Source: Okeania sp. KiyG1
GTDB taxonomy: Bacteria > Cyanobacteriota > Cyanobacteriia > Cyanobacteriales > Microcoleaceae
Assembly (NCBI RefSeq): GCF_014132355.1
Contig: NZ_BLZO01000125.1
Span: forward strand, 1-43,282
Reading direction: 5' to 3'
Length of the DNA stretch: 43,282 bases
Shown: piece by piece, positions 17,829-26,209 of the stretch
How positions within the stretch are numbered: the first letter of the stretch is position 1
How the letters are laid out: each line of letters starts with the position of its first letter
The notes under the pieces: generated by a model
The model's database searches: none
Told to the model about the DNA's origin: nothing
The model's input: only the letters and a program-made list of their open reading frames with translations
Made by a program: the position numbers and the translations under genes

Positions 17829-19007
17829 ATGTCAACCAACAAGTCTAAATCTGAAATTTCTGACAATACTATTGATGGAGCTTTGAGTCATGCAAATGTG
17901 ATTAAGGATAATGGCAAAATAGAATCTCAACAAAATAATAATACAGTTAGCGATAAGGAAAATAATAATCAAATTATTCAGGGTAACAGTAATAACATAT
18001 ATCAAATCAATGAAACTCCTCCTCAAGAAAATATTAGCGTAGAAATTAAAGTTTCTAAAATATATCAAGCCAGTAATTTATTAGATTCATCTGTAGATAA
18101 ATCTGAAAAAATTGAGAATCTAAAAGAAGAGACAGATATAGAATTTATTATCACTGGCAGTATCAAAAATACTAGACACAAGCGAAAAGTAAAAGCAATT
18201 GAAAAACTTCTACAAGAATTAGGTTGTGACCCAACATTAGTAATTGATGATGTTGATGAAGGAAGTTTAAAGTTTGTGTTAAAAGGTTCTCCAGAAGGTC
18301 TAGAAAGAATTGAAAGATTATTTAACTCTGGGGAATTAACAGAAATATTTGATGTGCCAATAGAAAGTGTTGAATTTATCGGGCCTGAGAAGGAAAAATT
18401 AGCATTTACAATTGCTGGAGATATTTCTTACACTGATGTGGCAAAGCTCAAAACTGCAGTTACTGGAGTTGATGAAAAAGAACTATTAATTCAGAAAACT
18501 AGAACTTATCAAGGGAACGAAAAATTAAATCTTAGAGGAGCAAACCTCAGTGAAGCTAACCTCAGAAGAGCTGACTTCAGTGGAGCCGACGTCAGTAGAT
18601 CTAACCTCAATAGAGCTAACCTTATGATTAACGACGAGTCTAAATCTGAAATATCAGGAAATACTGTTAGAGGACTTGAAGAACCTGTAGTTAATACCAA
18701 TATTATCAAAGACCACGGCAAAGTAGAAGTACATCAATACAACTATTCTTCTGAGGAGAAAAAATTTTTAGCAGAAGCTGCAGCAGAAATTCAGGAATTG
18801 TTAGACCAACTTTCTATAACTTACTCTAACCCTGAAGAAGCTAAACAAAAAGCAGCAGAAGAAATTGCTACAAAAGCTAAACAAAATCCTTCATTTAAGG
18901 AAAGTCTCAAAAGTCTGGGAAAATTTCTATTAACTAAAGCAGATGAAGCAGCAGTTACTGAGAGTGTGAAGCAATTAATATTTATGGCACTTACACTACT
19001 TGTATAG
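17829..19007 (+). CDS. Multidomain paralog A: N-module, TRADD-N-like domain, pentapeptide repeats, second N-module and helical C-module
   Basis: 392 residues from the ATG at 17829, chosen to match the start of the 124-residue paralog (an upstream in-frame ATG at 17799 exists). Residues 1-35 are the N-module. Residues 46-61 (NNQIIQGNSNNIYQI) resemble RHIM-like amyloid cores. Residues about 100-185 form an alpha/beta domain (IEFIITGSI, KAIEKLLQELG, GSLKFVLKGSPEGLERI, FNSGELTEIF) that resembles the bacterial TRADD-N-like family. Residues 232-265 are six to seven A(N/D)LxX pentapeptide units. From M266 onward (18624) the protein is a complete homolog of the 124-residue neighbour, including its start Met, so this gene is an in-frame fusion. 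The first ~220 residues are almost identical in DNA to the next gene. Confidence 0.8.
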   Translation: MSTNKSKSEISDNTIDGALSHANVIKDNGKIESQQNNNTVSDKENNNQIIQGNSNNIYQINETPPQENISVEIKVSKIYQASNLLDSSVDKSEKIENLKEETDIEFIITGSIKNTRHKRKVKAIEKLLQELGCDPTLVIDDVDEGSLKFVLKGSPEGLERIERLFNSGELTEIFDVPIESVEFIGPEKEKLAFTIAGDISYTDVAKLKTAVTGVDEKELLIQKTRTYQGNEKLNLRGANLSEANLRRADFSGADVSRSNLNRANLMINDESKSEISGNTVRGLEEPVVNTNIIKDHGKVEVHQYNYSSEEKKFLAEAAAEIQELLDQLSITYSNPEEAKQKAAEEIATKAKQNPSFKESLKSLGKFLLTKADEAAVTESVKQLIFMALTLLV

Positions 19008-19264
19008 AATAATACTGATAACTGAAGTGACCCGCTTTACTACTGAATAATAAGTCATTGCGAATGAAATAAAGGAATTCTCAAACTTAAGAAGTTATTT
19101 ACTACCCTGGCAATAATAATTTTTTGATGAAACTACAAGCCAAATATTAGTAGATGAAAAATGACAAAAGTGCCATCAGGATTGAAAATCTGAAGAGAAA
19201 TAGTTGAGAGGAATAATTGACTTTCTTCTGGGTTATGTTGAACCAATATAGAAATACAAAAGTT

Positions 19265-20494
19265 ATGTCAACCAACAAGTCTAAATCTGAAATTTCTGAC
19301 AATACTATTGATGGAGCTTTGAGTCATGCAAATGTGATTAAGGATAATGGCAAAATAGAATCTCAACAAAATAATAATACAGTTAGCGATAAGGAAAATA
19401 ATAATCAAATTATTCAGGGTAACAGTAATAACATATATCAAATCAATGAAACTCCTCCTCAAGAAAATATTAGCGTAGAAATTAAAGTTTCTAAAATATA
19501 TCAAGCCAGTAATTTATTAGATTCATCTGTAGATAAATCTGAAAAAATTGAGAATCTAAAAGAAGAGACAGATATAGAATTTATTATCACTGGCAGTATC
19601 AAAAATACTAGACACAAACGGAAAGTAAAAGCAATTGAAAAACTTCTACAAGAATTAGGTTGTGACCCAACATTAGTAATTGATGATGTTGATGAAGGAA
19701 GTTTAAAGTTTGTGTTAAAAGGTTCTCCAGAAGGTCTAGAAAGAATTGAAAGATTATTTAACTCTGGGGAATTAACAGAAATATTTGATGTGCCAATAGA
19801 AAGTGTTGAATTTATCGGGCCTGAGAAGGAAAAATTAGCATTTACAATTGCTGGAGATATTTCTTACACTGATGTGGCAAAGCTCAAAACTGCAGTTACT
19901 GGAGTTGATGAAACAGAACTATTAATTCAGAAAATTAGACCTAATAAGGGAGACAAAAAATTAAACTTCAGTAGATCCGACCTCAACAAAATCAAAATGA
20001 GTATATTAAATGTAACTAACAATACTATTACTTTGAACAACGAAATTTACCAAGTTAGAAATATTACTGCTGTTGGAAAGTACCGAATTAAACCAAACTA
20101 TTTTTTCAAGTTAAATTTTATTATTATTTGTGTAATCCTCAGTTTGATTGGAATTGAATTGATGAAAAGTAACCCAGATGTGAAGTGGTTTACATTTAGC
20201 GTAATTTTTTTGGCTGCATGTGGGATTATAGAGCGATTTACTAAGTCTAAAAGATATGGCATCGCCATAGAAACAAACGCCGGAATGAGCAAATTGCTCA
20301 TATCTAAAGATAAAAGTCTCATCAACAGAATTCTTAACACAATTGCTGAAATTATGAACAACCAGGATAAACCTGCTAACTATACTTTCAAGGTGTCTAA
20401 TGAAGACGTAGTAAACCAAAATTCTTCCTTTGCTATTGGATTTGATACCAAATATTCAAGACTTACAGATGAGGTACGAAAAACTAGGGTTTGA
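19265..20494 (+). CDS. Multidomain paralog B: N-module, TRADD-N-like domain and two-TM DUF6232-like C-module
   Basis: 409 residues from the ATG at 19265. Residues 1-217 repeat paralog A nearly base for base, including the leader upstream to about 19120. After a short residual pentapeptide-like stretch (LNFSRSDLNKI) the sequence diverges completely. MSILNVTNNTITLNNEIYQV begins a new module with RNITAVGKYRI, two membrane helices at about 278-297 and 307-325, and a C-terminal cytoplasmic part (SKDKSLINRILNTIAEI). This matches the layout of DUF6232 membrane proteins. That module also begins with a Met, again suggesting fusion of an independent gene. Its role is unknown; in the TRADD-N-like setting a membrane effector is an attractive inference. 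Confidence 0.8.
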   Translation: MSTNKSKSEISDNTIDGALSHANVIKDNGKIESQQNNNTVSDKENNNQIIQGNSNNIYQINETPPQENISVEIKVSKIYQASNLLDSSVDKSEKIENLKEETDIEFIITGSIKNTRHKRKVKAIEKLLQELGCDPTLVIDDVDEGSLKFVLKGSPEGLERIERLFNSGELTEIFDVPIESVEFIGPEKEKLAFTIAGDISYTDVAKLKTAVTGVDETELLIQKIRPNKGDKKLNFSRSDLNKIKMSILNVTNNTITLNNEIYQVRNITAVGKYRIKPNYFFKLNFIIICVILSLIGIELMKSNPDVKWFTFSVIFLAACGIIERFTKSKRYGIAIETNAGMSKLLISKDKSLINRILNTIAEIMNNQDKPANYTFKVSNEDVVNQNSSFAIGFDTKYSRLTDEVRKTRV

Positions 20495-20515
20495 TATGAT
20501 TATTTTTCATCCGAA

Positions 20516-20743
20516 TTATATATAATTTATTATTACTTGCCCCTTTCCTTGAACAATTTGTTGTTTAGCAAGTCTGGCTACTTCTACTAATTTATTTTGT
20601 GTTCTCTGAAAAGATTTATCCCACTGTAATTCATCTTCTAAATCAGCAATATATTCCCGTAAATGCTCAATAATTTGCTCTTGTTGTGCATCAGAAAGAG
20701 ATTCTAAAATTTTAACAACCGTTGCTATATTTTCCCGTGACAT
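20516..20743 (-). CDS. Small antitoxin-like protein
   Basis: 75 residues: MSRENIATVVKILESLSDAQ, then REYIADLEDELQWDKSFQRT and a Lys/Gln-rich tail. The pattern (short helix, LSDAQQEQIIEHLREYI, WDKSF) is common in small cyanobacterial proteins annotated as antitoxin-like, and the homologs I recall usually end in a short acidic tail that seems altered here (QVIINYI). No toxin gene is adjacent. It is convergent with paralog B, 21 bp away. The start ATG at 20743 lacks a strong Shine-Dalgarno. Confidence 0.6.
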   Translation of the reverse strand: MSRENIATVVKILESLSDAQQEQIIEHLREYIADLEDELQWDKSFQRTQNKLVEVARLAKQQIVQGKGQVIINYI

Positions 20744-20861
20744 TTTTGCTATAAGTGGTACAACTTAAATAAATATAGTTGAATCATAGCACTTTGTCCT
20801 GAAAGACCAAATGCCCATATCTGGTAAATCTTCTCTCAACCAACTACCTAACGCCTAAGAC

Positions 20862-20989
20862 TTACTAAAAAATTGTGGTTTAAAGCTTTCCCTTTTAAGG
20901 GGATAATAAGTAAAAATTTTCTTTTGAGTCAGTCCTCTTCTTTTCAAGGAAAGGTAATTATTAATAATTAATAATTAATAATTAATTGT
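20862..20989 (-). repeat. Element R, copy 5 (reverse) with an AATTAAT heptamer tail
   Basis: On the plus strand it reads TTACTAAAAAATTGTGGTTTAAAGC, hairpin (CCCTTTTAAGGGG), TTTTGAGTCAG, second hairpin (TCCTCTTCTTTTCAAGGAAAGG) and GGTAATT, followed by (ATTAATA)n. The heptamer differs from that of copies at 13619 and 36085. It sits just upstream of the gene at 21008. Confidence 0.8.
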
Positions 20990-21007
20990 TGAAACCTAAT
21001 TATTAAA

Positions 21008-21361
21008 ATGAATTACGAAACTGCCCGTCAATTTCTCATCGATCAAGGAACAGCTTTAGAAACTAAAATTAATCCAGATGCTTTCCTCATGCGTCTCGAA
21101 CAAGGAAAACCTCCTATTCCTGGTCAAGCAACTAATATTTTGTTAGCCCTAAAAATCTCTTTTGAAATGTTACAAGGAGACCCCCTTCTAGACCGAGAAT
21201 TAGTTGCCGGATTATATTTATTAGCAATGGAAAGCCTCAAATTATTTGAAGCTGGTAGACGAAAAGGAGTAATGTGGCCGCCACTTTTAAAAGAAGATAT
21301 TGAACGAATTTCAATTGCAGTGAAAAATATCTTTTCTGGTGTTTGGCCTGAAGGTAATTGA
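21008..21361 (+). CDS. Conserved cyanobacterial hypothetical protein
   Basis: 117 residues, all-helical in appearance: MNYETARQFLIDQGTAL, then PDAFLMRLEQGKPPIPGQAT, LLALKISFEMLQG, DRELVAGLYLLAMES and RRKGVMWPPLLKEDIERI. I recognise the pattern from cyanobacterial genomes, where it is sometimes mislabelled dethiobiotin synthetase; no nucleotide-binding motif supports that name. Soluble, no signal peptide. The start lies 18 bp after the heptamer tail of element R copy 5 and lacks a clear Shine-Dalgarno. A GAAGGAA heptamer array begins at the stop codon. Confidence 0.75.
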   Translation: MNYETARQFLIDQGTALETKINPDAFLMRLEQGKPPIPGQATNILLALKISFEMLQGDPLLDRELVAGLYLLAMESLKLFEAGRRKGVMWPPLLKEDIERISIAVKNIFSGVWPEGN

Positions 21362-21499
21362 AGAAGGAAGAAGGAAGAAGGAAGAAGGAAGAAGGAAGAA
21401 GTGGATGGGGACTTAAACGATCGCCCAGCAAACCCTAATTAAAAACTCAAAATTAAGTAATTATAGCATTATTCAGTAAGTTTTAGCTACGATGCTGGA

Positions 21500-21569
21500 G
21501 ATCCCCCCTAACCCCCCTTGAGAAGGGGGGAACCGGAAGTCCCCCTTTTTAAGGGGGATTTAGGGGATC
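21500..21569. repeat. Palindromic element P, copy 5 (reverse orientation)
   Basis: GATCCCCCCTAACCCCCCTT to TTTAGGGGATC: the reverse complement of the copies at 16276-17641. It lies between the convergent genes at 21008 and 21607 and may terminate transcription in both directions. An AGAAGGA array fills 21362-21400. Confidence 0.85.
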
Positions 21570-21606
21570 GTTGATGTACCTCACGCCTTCTAAAGATCGC
21601 TATATT

Positions 21607-22521
21607 TCACCTTACCAAACCAATAACTGTGCGATGACGATAAGTATTACATATTATTTTGGGAGTCATAAAACCAGCATCTATCAATTCTTTTTCTATA
21701 TCTAAAGTGAAATATTCATCCATATAAGGTTCCGTACTCTTCAACAAGGTAAAAACATAAGGTTTCATTGTGGCATAAACTTCTGATTTAGGGTTCATAT
21801 CCATAATTGCAATACTGCCGTTTGGACGTAATAACCGCCTTGCCTCCCGAAATATTTTTCTAGTAGCAGTTTGTGGTAGTTCATGACAGACTAAAGAAAT
21901 AGAAACTAAATCAAAAGAAGCATCAGGCAAACCAGTTTCTTCCGCAGCAGCATGAACCCAATTAATATCTAAATTTTGTTGTTGGGAACGATACAAACCA
22001 ACTGCTAAAAAATAAGGTGATAAATCTACCCCTGTCAACTTAGCTTCTGGGTAAACTTTTTGTAGAGGAAAAGTATTTAATCCCACGCTACATCCCAAGT
22101 CTAAAATATCATTTGGTGTAGGAATTTCTGCTTTGAGAATATCAGAATAACTCTGACGAAATTTAGCATCTCCAGCAATACCTAATTCCGGCCAAATACT
22201 TGCATGAACTGCTAGAGATGCTGCTTCTACTTCTGTTGCAGCTTCCCAACTCATATTACCTTTTTCATAAGCATGAAATGAAGTAAAGTAATATTCTGGA
22301 TAAATCAAATTAGGATTATTTACTATTTCCCATTCTTTATTCCAATTACGTTCAGAAAGTTCCTTTGCTTGTTTGCGCCAAGGTACACCAATTTTTTCTG
22401 CACGTTTAATAATCATCTTTCGTGCTTGAGTTTTTGCCAAATTTGACAGAGGTTTAATAGAGAGAATTCCATTTACTAATTGTGTCGCTATATCAGACTT
22501 AGGTTTTAAAGTAGTAGTCAT
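21607..22521 (-). CDS. Class I SAM-dependent methyltransferase
   Basis: 304 residues. Motif I is NDILDLGCSVGLNTFP at about 137-152, the acidic ribose contact is D166 in LTGVDLSPY, and motif IV region DASFDLVSISLVCHELPQ and motif VI RRLLRPNGSIAIMDMNP follow. This is the Rossmann-like core of UbiE/COQ5-type methyltransferases. The N-terminal 130 residues (NWNKEWEIVNNPNLIYPEYY) are typical of a cyanobacterial family with unknown substrate. The start is directly preceded by (ATAACTG)n heptamers, ending ATAACTGAAATG, and has no Shine-Dalgarno. Confidence 0.85.
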   Translation of the reverse strand: MTTTLKPKSDIATQLVNGILSIKPLSNLAKTQARKMIIKRAEKIGVPWRKQAKELSERNWNKEWEIVNNPNLIYPEYYFTSFHAYEKGNMSWEAATEVEAASLAVHASIWPELGIAGDAKFRQSYSDILKAEIPTPNDILDLGCSVGLNTFPLQKVYPEAKLTGVDLSPYFLAVGLYRSQQQNLDINWVHAAAEETGLPDASFDLVSISLVCHELPQTATRKIFREARRLLRPNGSIAIMDMNPKSEVYATMKPYVFTLLKSTEPYMDEYFTLDIEKELIDAGFMTPKIICNTYRHRTVIGLVR

Positions 22522-22573
22522 TTCAGTTATCAGTTATCAGTTATCAGTTAGTAAATACCATAATGTTGCAATC

Positions 22574-22774
22574 GTAGGGGCGGGTTCGGCATTAAATTAA
22601 TTGCTTAACATTAAATTTAGATAAACCCGCCCCATCCCCTGTAGGGGCGGGTTCCGCATTAAATTAATTGCTTAACATTAAATTTAGATAAACCCGCCCC
22701 ATCCCCTGTAGGGGCGGGTTCCGCATTAAATTAATTGCTTAACATTAAATTTAGATAAACCCGCCCCATCCCCT
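22574..22774. repeat. Three 67-bp units with GGGGCGGGTT/AACCCGCCCC arms
   Basis: Units at 22574-22640, 22641-22707 and 22708-22774. Each has 10-bp inverted arms around an AT-rich centre (TTAAATTAATTGCTTAACAT), so each can form its own hairpin. Related single units occur near 22885-23102 and 25960-26120. Confidence 0.9.
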
Positions 22775-22884
22775 AGTAGTGGACAGACACAGCTAGAATG
22801 GTGCGTTGCGATGGATTGTTAAATGCCTTTCACAATCTAGATTTTAGCCGTCTAACGCACCCTACCAGATCATTAGATTATTGG
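22775..22884. repeat. Intervening palindromic unit with GGTGCGTT/AACGCACC arms
   Basis: Between the two GC-rich blocks lies a 110-bp sequence with inverted ATGGTGCGTTGC / TAACGCACCCTA arms. No coding frame is present. Confidence 0.6.
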
Positions 22885-23102
22885 GGCGGGGGCGGGTTTA
22901 CCCAGTTGTGGGTGAGACCATTAACTTAACGCGGAACCCGCCCCTACGAGCTCTCTGACTGGCGGGGGCGGGTTTACTCAGTCGTGGGTGAGACCATTAA
23001 CTTAACGCGGAACCCGCCCCTACGAGCTCTCTGACTGTTGGGGGGCGGGTTTACCCAGTCCTGGATGAGACCCATTAACTTAACGTGGAACCCGCCCCTA
23101 CT
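22885..23102. repeat. Three ~73-bp units, inverse-type GC-rich palindromic repeats
   Basis: Units begin at about 22885, 22961 and 23035. Each has GGGCGGGTTTA(C/T)(C/T)CA(G), then CATTAACTTAACG(C/T)GGAACCCGCCCC and a GAGCTCTCTGACT spacer. Arms are GGCGGGTT and AACCCGCC. The outermost ends are followed directly by the permease gene. Confidence 0.85.
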
Positions 23103-23118
23103 ATCTCTGTGACAACAA

Positions 23119-24186
23119 TTACCGTTGTAAATTTCTTGGATCTAGAGCATCTCGCAACCCATCTCCTAATAAATTAAAGGCTAATACTGTCAAAATAATC
23201 AATAGTGCTGGTGGCCATACTAACCATGGTTGTAATACTAAGATTGAAGCGTTCGTGGCTAGAGATAGCATATTTCCCCAAGATGGGTCTGGTTGTTGAA
23301 TGCCTAAACCAATCAAACTTAAAACTGATTCTGAGATAATAAAGCTAGGAATAGCTAAGGTGGCTGAGATAATTATGTATGTTGCAGTTTGAGGCAATAC
23401 ATGACGGATGATGATGTAAAAAGAATTTGCTCCCATGGCCCTCACAGCTTGGACAAATTCTTGTTCTTTTATGGATAGTACTTGTCCACGAATTACCCTT
23501 GCTAAACCTGCCCAACTAATAAATGAAGTAATAACTACAATTAATAGAAATCTTTGAGTGCTAGTTAAACCAGGTGGTAATACAGCAGCTAATGCTACTA
23601 ACAAATAGATACCTGGAATTGTCATTAGTACTTCGGCAAAGCGCATCAAAATACTATCTACTAAACCACCAAAATAACCAGAAATTCCTCCAATAATCAT
23701 CCCTAGAGGAAAGTAAATCATAATACCTACTAAACCAATAAATAGACTAATACGACCGCCAAAAATTAGGCGACTAAATTGGTCTCTTGCTTGTTCATCA
23801 GTGCCTAATAAGTTAAATTTTGCTTCACCTGTACTGCCAAATAAATGTCGATCTAGCGACAAGATGCCAAACAGTTTATAGGGTGTTCCTTTAACAAATA
23901 AACTGAGAGGGGATGGTTTACCTAAGTCTACGTTTAATTTGCGCAGTCCAGTTTCTAAGTCTACTGGTCCTTGAGTTGTGGGGTAAATGTGGGGTCCAAT
24001 AAAATCACCTGTTTTGTTTTGCCAATAAATTGTAGTGGGTGGTAATAGGGAACCATTAGTTTGAGATGTGTAGGGGTCATAAGGGGCAACAAAATCAGCA
24101 GCAATTACTACTATGTAAAAAACTAATAGTAATAATGCACCAAATCTTGCTAGAGGATTTTTTTTAAGATTTTTCCACCATTTCAT
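23119..24186 (-). CDS. ABC transporter permease, DppC/OppC type
   Basis: 355 residues with six membrane segments: one near 13-30 and five after residue about 145. The EAA loop EFVQAVRAMGANSFYIIIRHVLPQ is at about 242-265. The long segment between TM1 and TM2 (residues 31-135, with DLGKPSPLSLFVKG and LLGTDEQARDQFSR) is the form seen in cyanobacterial DppC homologs, which import oligopeptides or related solutes together with a second permease, two ATPases and a binding protein. None of these partners is in the window, so the gene is solitary here. The start adjoins a GAAGGAA heptamer array at 24188-24230 and has no Shine-Dalgarno. Confidence 0.9.
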   Translation of the reverse strand: MKWWKNLKKNPLARFGALLLLVFYIVVIAADFVAPYDPYTSQTNGSLLPPTTIYWQNKTGDFIGPHIYPTTQGPVDLETGLRKLNVDLGKPSPLSLFVKGTPYKLFGILSLDRHLFGSTGEAKFNLLGTDEQARDQFSRLIFGGRISLFIGLVGIMIYFPLGMIIGGISGYFGGLVDSILMRFAEVLMTIPGIYLLVALAAVLPPGLTSTQRFLLIVVITSFISWAGLARVIRGQVLSIKEQEFVQAVRAMGANSFYIIIRHVLPQTATYIIISATLAIPSFIISESVLSLIGLGIQQPDPSWGNMLSLATNASILVLQPWLVWPPALLIILTVLAFNLLGDGLRDALDPRNLQR

Positions 24187-24371
24187 ATTTAAGAAGGAAG
24201 AAGTAAGAGGGAAGAAGGAAGAAGGAAGAAATTTAATAAATTATATCAAGTTGCACTGATTAACCACAATATAAAAAGATGGCATACTTCTCAATAGTCA
24301 TCTTAAGATGACTTAAACTATTAGCCAAGGATTGAAATCCTTGGCGAACTTGGCTTTGCAACTACATCTAA

Positions 24372-24590
24372 GCCCCCGTGCATCCCCCAAAATTGGGGGA
24401 CTTAAAGATAGCAAATTGACTCTTATTCCCCCCAAAGTTGGGGGGTTAGGGGGGCAAAATTCAATCTTTGGCAAACTTGCCTTGGCAACTACATCCAAGC
24501 CCCCGTGCATCCCCCAAAATTGGGGGACTTAAAGATAGCAAATTGACTCTTGTTCCCCCCAAAGTTGGGGGGTTAGGGGGGCAAAATTTA
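24372..24590. repeat. Two ~90-bp palindromic units, 127-bp period
   Basis: Units at about 24372-24460 and 24499-24590. Each has CATCCCCCAAAATTGGGGGA and CCCCCCAAAGTTGGGG hairpins flanking ACTTAAAGATAGCAAATTGA, then GGTTAGGGGGGCAAAATT. The spacer (CTTGGCAACTACATC(C/T)AAG) is also repeated. The stretch 24187-24719 has no gene otherwise. Confidence 0.85.
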
Positions 24591-24719
24591 GTATCAAAAA
24601 ACTTTTCAGATATCCTCTAATAGATGACTAAAGATAGCTAATTTCTTATGGCTAATTAATGAGACTTGATATTAGACAGAAGCTAGGAGATAAAAAGGAA
24701 AAATTTAAGAATAAATTTG

Positions 24720-25829
24720 TTAATTTAATTGTTTTATTTCTATTTCTGAGAATCCATTTTCTTCATCCATAGGATTATAAAAGAAAGAGCCTGTTTGGGG
24801 TGGTAATTTTGGATTTAGCACAACTTCTACAATACTTTTTAAAACTCCAGTGAGTGGAATTGCTAATATTACTCCCAAAAGTCCTCCTATTTTACCACCT
24901 AATAGTAATGCTGCAAAAATAATTACTGGACTAAGTCCGGTTAATTTACCCATGACTCTCGGGGCAACTATATTATCTTTAATTTGTTGGAGAGCGATCG
25001 CTACGATTAATACTTTTAAAGCTAACCACCAATTAATAAATGTTACTATGCTGCCTACAGTCCCAATGCCCAAAGTTGCCCCAATAAATGGAATTAATTC
25101 CATGACACCTATAAATACTGCAAATAGTAGAAAATAGGGAACACCAAGAAGCCAAAAAGCAAAAGATAAAGTAGTTGCCATAAATAAACCTAATAACAAC
25201 TGTCCAGAGACAAAACTTTGCAGATTAACTTCTAGGGATTTTGTAAATACATCCCGTACTTTTGGAACAATAATACTTGTAAGATTATCCCAAACTCTTT
25301 CTCCATCCAAGAGCATATAAAAAGAGATTACTAAGATTAAGATTAAGTCGAAAAACCAGTTAACTGTTCCTAAGACCAAACCAAAACTGGTAGTGGCGAT
25401 CGCCTGTATTTGTTCTTGGGTTTCTGCTAGTAATTGTTGTTGCCAAATACCGACATCGAAGGGTAAGTTATTATTTTCACTCCAGGTTTGAAATTCTGTT
25501 AATTGCCATCTGGCAGATTCTAATAAGTCGGGAAATTTCAACCACAATTGTCGAGCTTGATTAAGAACTGGTGGAACAATAGTTAGGACGATAACTAATA
25601 TTATTAAAGCAGCGGTTAAATATACTAAACCTGCTGCCAAAGTTCGGGGCAAAATTTTTTGTAGTTTAGACACTGGATAGTTTAACAAAAATGCCACTAA
25701 TCCTGCTGTAATTAGAATACTAACTATTTCACCTACATAACTAATTGCTTCGATTGTTAACCATCCTGCTACTAATAACAATAACCATGTAATTAGAAAC
25801 TGTTGAATAGGTGAAAATTTGACATTCAT
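24720..25829 (-). CDS. AI-2E family (PerM/TqsA-like) membrane permease
   Basis: 369 residues with about eight membrane segments: a hydrophobic N-terminus (FLITWLLLLVAGWLTI), a soluble helical segment around 85-150, FDLILILVISFYMLLDGERVW, then PYFLLFAVFIGVMELIPFIG and a long C-terminal hydrophobic block with a VAPRVMGKLTGLSPVIIFAA motif. The order matches the AI-2E transporter family; substrates differ between members and are unknown here. A TTACTAA heptamer run is directly upstream of the ATG. It is monocistronic. Confidence 0.9.
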   Translation of the reverse strand: MNVKFSPIQQFLITWLLLLVAGWLTIEAISYVGEIVSILITAGLVAFLLNYPVSKLQKILPRTLAAGLVYLTAALIILVIVLTIVPPVLNQARQLWLKFPDLLESARWQLTEFQTWSENNNLPFDVGIWQQQLLAETQEQIQAIATTSFGLVLGTVNWFFDLILILVISFYMLLDGERVWDNLTSIIVPKVRDVFTKSLEVNLQSFVSGQLLLGLFMATTLSFAFWLLGVPYFLLFAVFIGVMELIPFIGATLGIGTVGSIVTFINWWLALKVLIVAIALQQIKDNIVAPRVMGKLTGLSPVIIFAALLLGGKIGGLLGVILAIPLTGVLKSIVEVVLNPKLPPQTGSFFYNPMDEENGFSEIEIKQLN

Positions 25830-25959
25830 AAAGTCGGTAATTGGTAATTAGTAATTAGTAATAGCTTAGACAGCTTCAACATTTATAAAATCTCAGTTTT
25901 ACATAATTTTAGTAAAATAAATATTAAATCGCGTAGTGGCGTGACACGCTTAAAATGGT

Positions 25960-26130
25960 GCAATAGTAGGGGCGGGTTCCACGTTAAGTTAATGGTGTAA
26001 CCCACGACTGAGTAAACCCGCCCCCGCCCCAATAATCTAATGCACTCACCATCCCATAGTAGGAGCGGGTTCCGCATTAAATTTCTTGCTCAACATTAAA
26101 TTTAGATGGACCCGCCCCATCCCACAAATT
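25960..26130. repeat. GC-rich palindromic units related to those at 22574-23102
   Basis: GTAGGGGCGGGTTCCACGTT...AACCCGCCCCCGCCCC at 25966-26031 and GTAGGAGCGGGTTCCGCATT...GACCCGCCCC at about 26057-26116. Together with the 22.5-23.1 kb block they flank the permease genes. A CTTCCTT heptamer run fills 26145-26205. Confidence 0.85.
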
Positions 26131-26209
26131 GTCTAGATAACTAAACGCCTTCTTCCTCCTTCCTCCTTCCTCTTCCCTTCTTCCTCCTTCCTTCTTCCTT
26201 CTTCCTTCT

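Noticed and set aside
17832-18068. Minus-strand frame of 78 codons, repeated at 19268-19504
   Set aside because: Identical only because the sense genes are duplicated; antisense to the conserved N-terminal coding region.
22574-23102. A CRISPR array
   Set aside because: Units are adjacent palindromes without unique spacers, and no cas genes are present.
23119-25829. A peptide-uptake operon
   Set aside because: Only one permease is present; the adjacent AI-2E-type protein is an unrelated family and repeat blocks separate the genes.
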